A DNA stretch of 64,000 nucleotides from Halioglobus sp. (GTDB lineage Bacteria; Pseudomonadota; Gammaproteobacteria; Pseudomonadales; Halieaceae): NCBI GenBank assembly GCA_002699145.1, contig PABK01000021.1:53403-117402 (forward strand), given 5' to 3'. The first letter of the stretch is position 1; every line of letters begins with the position of its first letter. The position numbers were made by a program, and so were the translations under genes. The notes under the pieces were generated by a model. It ran no database searches. It saw only the letters and a program-made list of their open reading frames with translations, and was not told the DNA's origin. This document shows positions 60,157 to 64,000 of the stretch, piece after piece.

Positions 60157-60697
60157 GCGCCTCCTCGCGTTTCGCCAGGTCCTCGCTGAGTTCCGATTTG
60201 TCCAGCTGCAACTGGGCGACCTCCGCCTGCAGTTCTCCCAGGGCCACCAGCGCGTCGCGCATGAGCAGGATTTCCCGGTGCGCCCGGGTCTCGTCCACCT
60301 CGTCCGAGCGCAGGCGCCGGTAGGAATCCAGCGCCGCCCCGCGGTCGTAGAAAGGACTCTGGGACAACATGCTGTCGTAGGCGATGGCGATTCCCGCCTC
60401 CCAGTTGGCCAGCGGCGAGGTCTCCATGCGCTGGTAGCGCTGGAAATAGGTAACCGCCTCGATATGGTCGCCGCCGGCCAGCGCGCTGAGGCCCTTCTCC
60501 AGGAAGGTCATGTCGCGGGCGGTCACCGGGTCACAGGCGCAGTCGTCCGCCGCGGGCAGGTTCAGGGTCAGCTCGGGCTCGGGCTGACCGGTCGCGGGGC
60601 TACCGGCCGCGGGGCTGCCGGCCGCCGGCGCGTCGCCGGGGACGGTTGCGCAGGCCTGCAACAACACAACCAGGCAGGCGACAACCGGGGCGCGCAT
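60107..60697 (-). CDS. Lipoprotein with C-terminal coiled coil, function unknown
   Basis: A 196-residue protein starting at ATG 60697. The N-terminus has a lipobox (VVLLQAC) followed by an Ala/Gly/Pro-rich linker with repeats (AAGSPAAGSPATG). A central TPR-like helical part (FLEKGLSALAGGDHIEAVTYFQRYQ) and a C-terminal coiled coil (LQAEVAQLQLDKSELSEDLA) follow. It is likely an envelope lipoprotein with scaffolding function. It lies downstream of lysS on the same strand, 92 bp away. No closer family recognised. Confidence 0.75.
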   Translation of the reverse strand: MRAPVVACLVVLLQACATVPGDAPAAGSPAAGSPATGQPEPELTLNLPAADDCACDPVTARDMTFLEKGLSALAGGDHIEAVTYFQRYQRMETSPLANWEAGIAIAYDSMLSQSPFYDRGAALDSYRRLRSDEVDETRAHREILLMRDALVALGELQAEVAQLQLDKSELSEDLAKREEALKRLRELTLGQKAGAP

Positions 60698-60788
60698 GCA
60701 GTACAACGACAATGGCGTGTCCTCATCCGTGACGGTGTTAGCGCCGCAGTGTAGCGTATTCACCGCCCCCGGGGCACCCCGGCGAGGG

Positions 60789-62282
60789 CTACTCCGGGCG
60801 CATGTGCGGGAACAGCAGGACGTCGCGTATCGAGGTGGCGTCGGTGAACAGCATGACCAGGCGGTCGATGCCGATACCCTCGCCGGCGGTGGGCGGAAGG
60901 CCGTACTCCAGTGCGCGGATATAGTCGTGGTCGTAGTGCATCGCCTCGTCGTCACCCGCTTCCTTCTCCGCCACCTGGGCGAGAAAACGCTGCGCCTGGT
61001 CCTCCGGGTCGTTGAGTTCGGAAAAGCCGTTGGCCAGCTCGCGGCCGGCGACGAAAAACTCGAAACGGTCGGTGACGAAGGAATCGTCGTCGTTGCGCCG
61101 CGCCAGGGGCGACACCTCCGTGGGATAGGCGGTGATGAAGGTGGGCTGGTCCAGGCGGTGCTCCACGGTCTTCTCGAAGATCTCGATCTGCACCTTGCCC
61201 AGGCCCCAGTTGTCCTTCAGCTCGATGCCCAGGCCCGCGGCCAGCGCCCGCGCCTGCTGCTCGTCGGCGAGCTGCGCCGCGTCGATATCCGGGTTGTAGT
61301 GCAGGATGGAGTCGAACACGGTCATGCGCGCGAAGGGCCGCGAAAAATCGTAATTGCTGCCCTGGTACTGCACCGTGGTGTCGCCGAGGACCGCCTGGGT
61401 CAGTTCGCGCAGCATGTCCTCGGTGAGGTTCATCGCATCCTCGAAGTCGGCGTAGGCCCAGTAGTATTCGAGCATGGTGAATTCCGGGTTGTGGCGCGTG
61501 GACAACCCCTCGTTGCGGAAGCTGCGGTTGATCTCGAACACGCGCTCGAAACCGCCCACGACCAGGCGCTTGAGATACAGCTCCGGCGCGATGCGCAGGT
61601 ACATGTCCAGGTCCAGGGCGTTGTGGTGGGTGACGAAGGGCCTTGCCGTGGCGCCGCCGGGCACCGGCTGCATCATCGGCGTCTCCACCTCCATGAAGTC
61701 GCGCGCACCCAGGTACTGGCGGATGAAATCGACGATGCGCGAGCGCGTGCGGAACACCTGGCGCGACTCCGGGTTGACGATCAGGTCCACGTAGCGCTGG
61801 CGGTAGCGCAGCTCCTGGTCCGCCAGGCCGTGGTACTTGTCGGGCAGGGGGCGCAGCGCCTTGGTCAGCAAACGCGCCTCGGCCATGTTGATGTACAAAT
61901 CGCCCTTGCCGGACTTGTGCAGCGGCCCGCGCGCGCCGACGATGTCGCCAAGGTCCCACTGCTTGATCGCCGCCAGGGTCTGCTCGTCCAGTCCCTTGCG
62001 GTTGACGTAGAGCTGTATCTGATCGGAGCCGTCCTGGATGAGCAGGAAGGCGCCGCGATTGCGCACCAGGCGGCCGGCCACGGCGAACTCGCGGTTCGCC
62101 GCCTCCAGTTCCTCCTTGCCGCAATCGCCGTACTCCCCCTGCAGCTCCGCGGCGCTGGCGCTGCGGCGGAAGTCGTTGGGAAAGGCCACGCCCTGCTCAC
62201 GCAGGTCATCCAGCTTGCCGCGGCGCTCCGCGATCAGCTTGTTTTCGTCCTGCGCTTCTGGCTGCTGTTGCTCGTCGGTCAT
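60789..62282 (-). CDS. lysS: Lysyl-tRNA synthetase (class II)
   Basis: A 497-residue class II LysRS. The N-terminal anticodon-binding OB-fold ([19 protein letters not shown]) is followed by the catalytic core with motif 2 ([18 protein letters not shown]) and motif 3 ([13 protein letters not shown]). It attaches lysine to tRNA-Lys. It follows prfB by 73 bp, the classical prfB-lysS arrangement of gammaproteobacteria. Confidence 0.97.
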   Translation of the reverse strand: MTDEQQQPEAQDENKLIAERRGKLDDLREQGVAFPNDFRRSASAAELQGEYGDCGKEELEAANREFAVAGRLVRNRGAFLLIQDGSDQIQLYVNRKGLDEQTLAAIKQWDLGDIVGARGPLHKSGKGDLYINMAEARLLTKALRPLPDKYHGLADQELRYRQRYVDLIVNPESRQVFRTRSRIVDFIRQYLGARDFMEVETPMMQPVPGGATARPFVTHHNALDLDMYLRIAPELYLKRLVVGGFERVFEINRSFRNEGLSTRHNPEFTMLEYYWAYADFEDAMNLTEDMLRELTQAVLGDTTVQYQGSNYDFSRPFARMTVFDSILHYNPDIDAAQLADEQQARALAAGLGIELKDNWGLGKVQIEIFEKTVEHRLDQPTFITAYPTEVSPLARRNDDDSFVTDRFEFFVAGRELANGFSELNDPEDQAQRFLAQVAEKEAGDDEAMHYDHDYIRALEYGLPPTAGEGIGIDRLVMLFTDATSIRDVLLFPHMRPE

Positions 62283-62355
62283 GACCTTGCGTACCCTGTC
62301 AGTTGCTTCGCCCGGCCAGTGCCGTGGCTGCCGTGTGCGACGTTGCCGCCGCGTC

Positions 62356-63454
62356 CTACAACCCGCTTTTCAGCGAGGCCTCGATAAACAGGTCGATGCC
62401 GCCGTCCAGCACCGCCTGCGTATTGCTGGTTTCCACGCTGGTGCGCAGGTCCTTGACGCGGGAGTCGTCCAGTACGTAGGAACGAATCTGGCTGCCCCAG
62501 CCGATATCGGCCTTGCTGTCCTCGGTGGCCTGGGCGGCCTCCTGCCGCTTCAGCACCTCCTGCTCGTAGAGTCTCGCGCGCAGCATTTTCCAGGCCTTGT
62601 CGCGGTTCTGGTGCTGCGAGCGCTCGCTCTGGCACTGGACCACGATGCCGCTGGGCTCGTGGGTCAGGCGCACGGCGGAGTCGGTCTTGTTGACATGCTG
62701 GCCGCCGGCGCCGGAGGCGCGATAGGTGTCGGTGCGCACATCGGAGGGGTCGACCTCGATGTCGATGTTGTCATCGATCTCCGGCGACACGAACACCGCG
62801 GTGAACGAGGTGTGCCGGCGGTTACCGGAATCGAAGGGCGACTTGCGCACCAGGCGGTGCACGCCGGTCTCGGTGCGCAGCCAGCCGAAGGCGTACTCGC
62901 CCTCCACGGAGATCGTGGCGCTCTTGATACCGGCCACGTCGCCGGCGCTGCACTCCACCAGTTCCGCCTTGAAGCCCCTGGCCTCGGCCCAGCGCAGGTA
63001 CATGCGCAGCAGCATCTCCGCCCAGTCCTGGGCCTCGGTGCCGCCGGAGCCGGCCTGGATATCGAGGAAGGCGTTGTTCTGGTCCGTCTCGCCGCTGAAC
63101 ATGCGGCGGAACTCCAGTTGTTCCAGGCTTTTCAGCAGCCCCTGGATCTCCCCCTCGATCTCGGCGACGGTCTCCTCGTCGTCCTCGGCGGCGGCCATTT
63201 CCAGCAGGTCGCGCGCGTCGCCGGTGGCGCCGTCCAGTTTCTCGATGGTCTGTACAATACCCTCCAGGGAGGCGCGCTCGCGGCCCAGTTCCTGGGCCCG
63301 CTCCGGTTTCTCCCAGACGGCCGGGTCGGCGAGCTCCGCTTCTACTTCCGCCAGCCGTTCCTTGCGCTGATCGAAGTCAAAGATACCCCCTCAGCACGTC
63401 GGTGCGCGCCTCGATGTCCTTGAGTTGTGTCAGCAGCGGGTTTATCTCGAGCAT
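62356..63454 (-). CDS. prfB: Peptide chain release factor 2, with programmed +1 frameshift
   Basis: Translation starts at ATG 63454 ([17 protein letters not shown]) and meets an in-frame TGA at 63379-63377. The sequence before it is the classical shift signal AGGGGGTATCTTTGAC, with the internal Shine-Dalgarno AGGGGG and slippery CTT. After the +1 shift the frame continues DFDQRKERL to the end. The protein has the anticodon-like SPF ([12 protein letters not shown]) and the catalytic GGQ ([12 protein letters not shown]). It terminates at UGA and UAA and is autoregulated through the frameshift. Confidence 0.96.
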
Positions 63455-63510
63455 GTTCCTTGACCGGTCCGGTGAAAAGCCGGGCATTTTACCGTAAAAG
63501 CGAAGCGGGT

Positions 63511-63568
63511 CGGAGGCCTTTTTCGGTGAATTAGAAGCGAAGAGGCTCGGAGGCCTTTTTCGGTGAAC
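63511..63568. repeat. Short direct repeat upstream of prfB
   Basis: GGAGGCCTTTTTCGGTGAA occurs at 63511-63529 and 63550-63568 (period 39 bp). Lies between the prfB start and the repeat array. No promoter was confidently assigned here. Confidence 0.7.
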
Positions 63569-63595
63569 TGGCGCTCTGGCCCCCTCCACACACAC

Positions 63596-64000
63596 GTCAT
63601 TCCCGCGCAAGCGGGAATCCAGGCCTCCCAAACGCGTTCAGGATCCCCTCCACACACGTCATTCCCGCGCAAGCGGGAATCCAGCTCTCCCGGACGCGTT
63701 CTGGATCCCCGCTTTCGCGGGGATGACTCCGCACAGTCCACTTGCAGTCTCCATCGAGCGTCTGGATCCCCTCCACGCACACGTCATTCCCGCGCAAGCG
63801 GGAATCCAGCTCTCCCGAACGCGTTCTGGATCCCCGCTTTCGCGGGGATGACTCTTCACAGTTCACTTGCAGCCTCCATCGCGCGTTCTGGATCCCCTCC
63901 ACACACACGTCATTCCCGCGCAAGCGGGAATCCAGCTCTCCCGAACGCGTTCTGGATCCCCGCTTACGCGGGGATGACTTCGCACTGTTCACTTGCAGTC
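63596..64000. repeat. Tandem array of 125-126 bp units with paired palindromes
   Basis: Each unit starts GTCATTCCCGCGCAAGCGGG (palindrome ATTCCCGC-N4-GCGGGAAT). After CCAGCTCTCCCG and GCGTTCTGG it holds a second palindrome (ATCCCCGCTTTCGCGGGGAT), then CACTTGCAG and CTCCA spacers. Units begin at 63658, 63783 and 63909; a shortened one begins at 63596. The array runs off the window end. No gene is seen in this stretch. Confidence 0.85.

Noticed and set aside
63442..63992. Minus-strand frames reading SPRKRGSRTRSGELDSRLRG repeats
   Set aside because: These are translations of the palindromic repeat array, a well-known annotation artefact.
63596..64000. CRISPR array
   Set aside because: Units are 125-126 bp with nearly identical spacers and internal palindromes; there are no unique spacers and no cas genes.

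Overview
The window is GC-rich chromosomal DNA with a typical proteobacterial gene set: guaB-guaA, xseA, lysS, prfB with its programmed frameshift, a MexF-type RND pump, TonB-dependent uptake and LysR/TetR regulators. The high GC, the gammaproteobacterial-style prfB frameshift site and the large hydrophobic-substrate catabolic cluster suggest a marine gammaproteobacterium, perhaps of the Halieaceae/Cellvibrionales type. The lineage is an inference; no rRNA or tRNA gene was recognised.

Layout. 0-4.7 kb: the end of a metallo-beta-lactamase-fold alkylsulfatase, then a redox group (Tat-exported ferritin-like protein, small cytochrome c, ECF sigma factor, di-heme lipoprotein). 4.7-11.8 kb: a LysR regulator divergent from a tight six-gene operon encoding a CysJ-like flavoprotein, a CysI-like siroheme protein, three consecutive DsrE-fold proteins and a nitronate monooxygenase fused to a ferritin-like domain. 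11.9-31.7 kb: a catabolic regulon. An eleven-gene minus-strand operon (two LLM flavin monooxygenases, flavin reductase, CoA ligases, SDR, Ltp2-like thiolase with DUF35 partner, cyclase-type hydrolase) is flanked by an amidohydrolase-ligase pair, a phosphotransferase, a TonB receptor, a KstR2-like TetR regulator and a serine hydrolase.

The strongest new signal is a palindrome near ACCAAGCGATNGCTTGGT. It occurs six times, once at each promoter of the 11.9-31.7 kb cluster. At four of them it lies inside or across the -35/-10 spacer, and at a fifth it lies just downstream of the -10. This defines a compact TetR regulon of about 17 genes.

31.9-47 kb: a HELVH metalloprotease-like protein, a 7TM-PAS-GGDEF-EAL protein, a TetR-controlled RND efflux pair, and an ECF42-type sigma factor with its usual companions (DUF1428, VOC, YCII/DGPF). 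These are followed by a gene graveyard in which several neighbouring genes survive only as remnants, two of them as N- and C-terminal ends joined after loss of the middle. Pirin and a divergent LysR close the region.

48.6-51.1 kb: an AT-rich island at the 3' end of guaA. It carries ParDE and a Fic protein and is bounded by copies of the guaA terminal sequence. 51.1-64 kb: housekeeping genes and a signalling operon (REC-cyclase, response regulator, histidine kinase). Palindromic repeat arrays lie between guaB and guaA and upstream of prfB, the latter organised in 125-126 bp tandem units.
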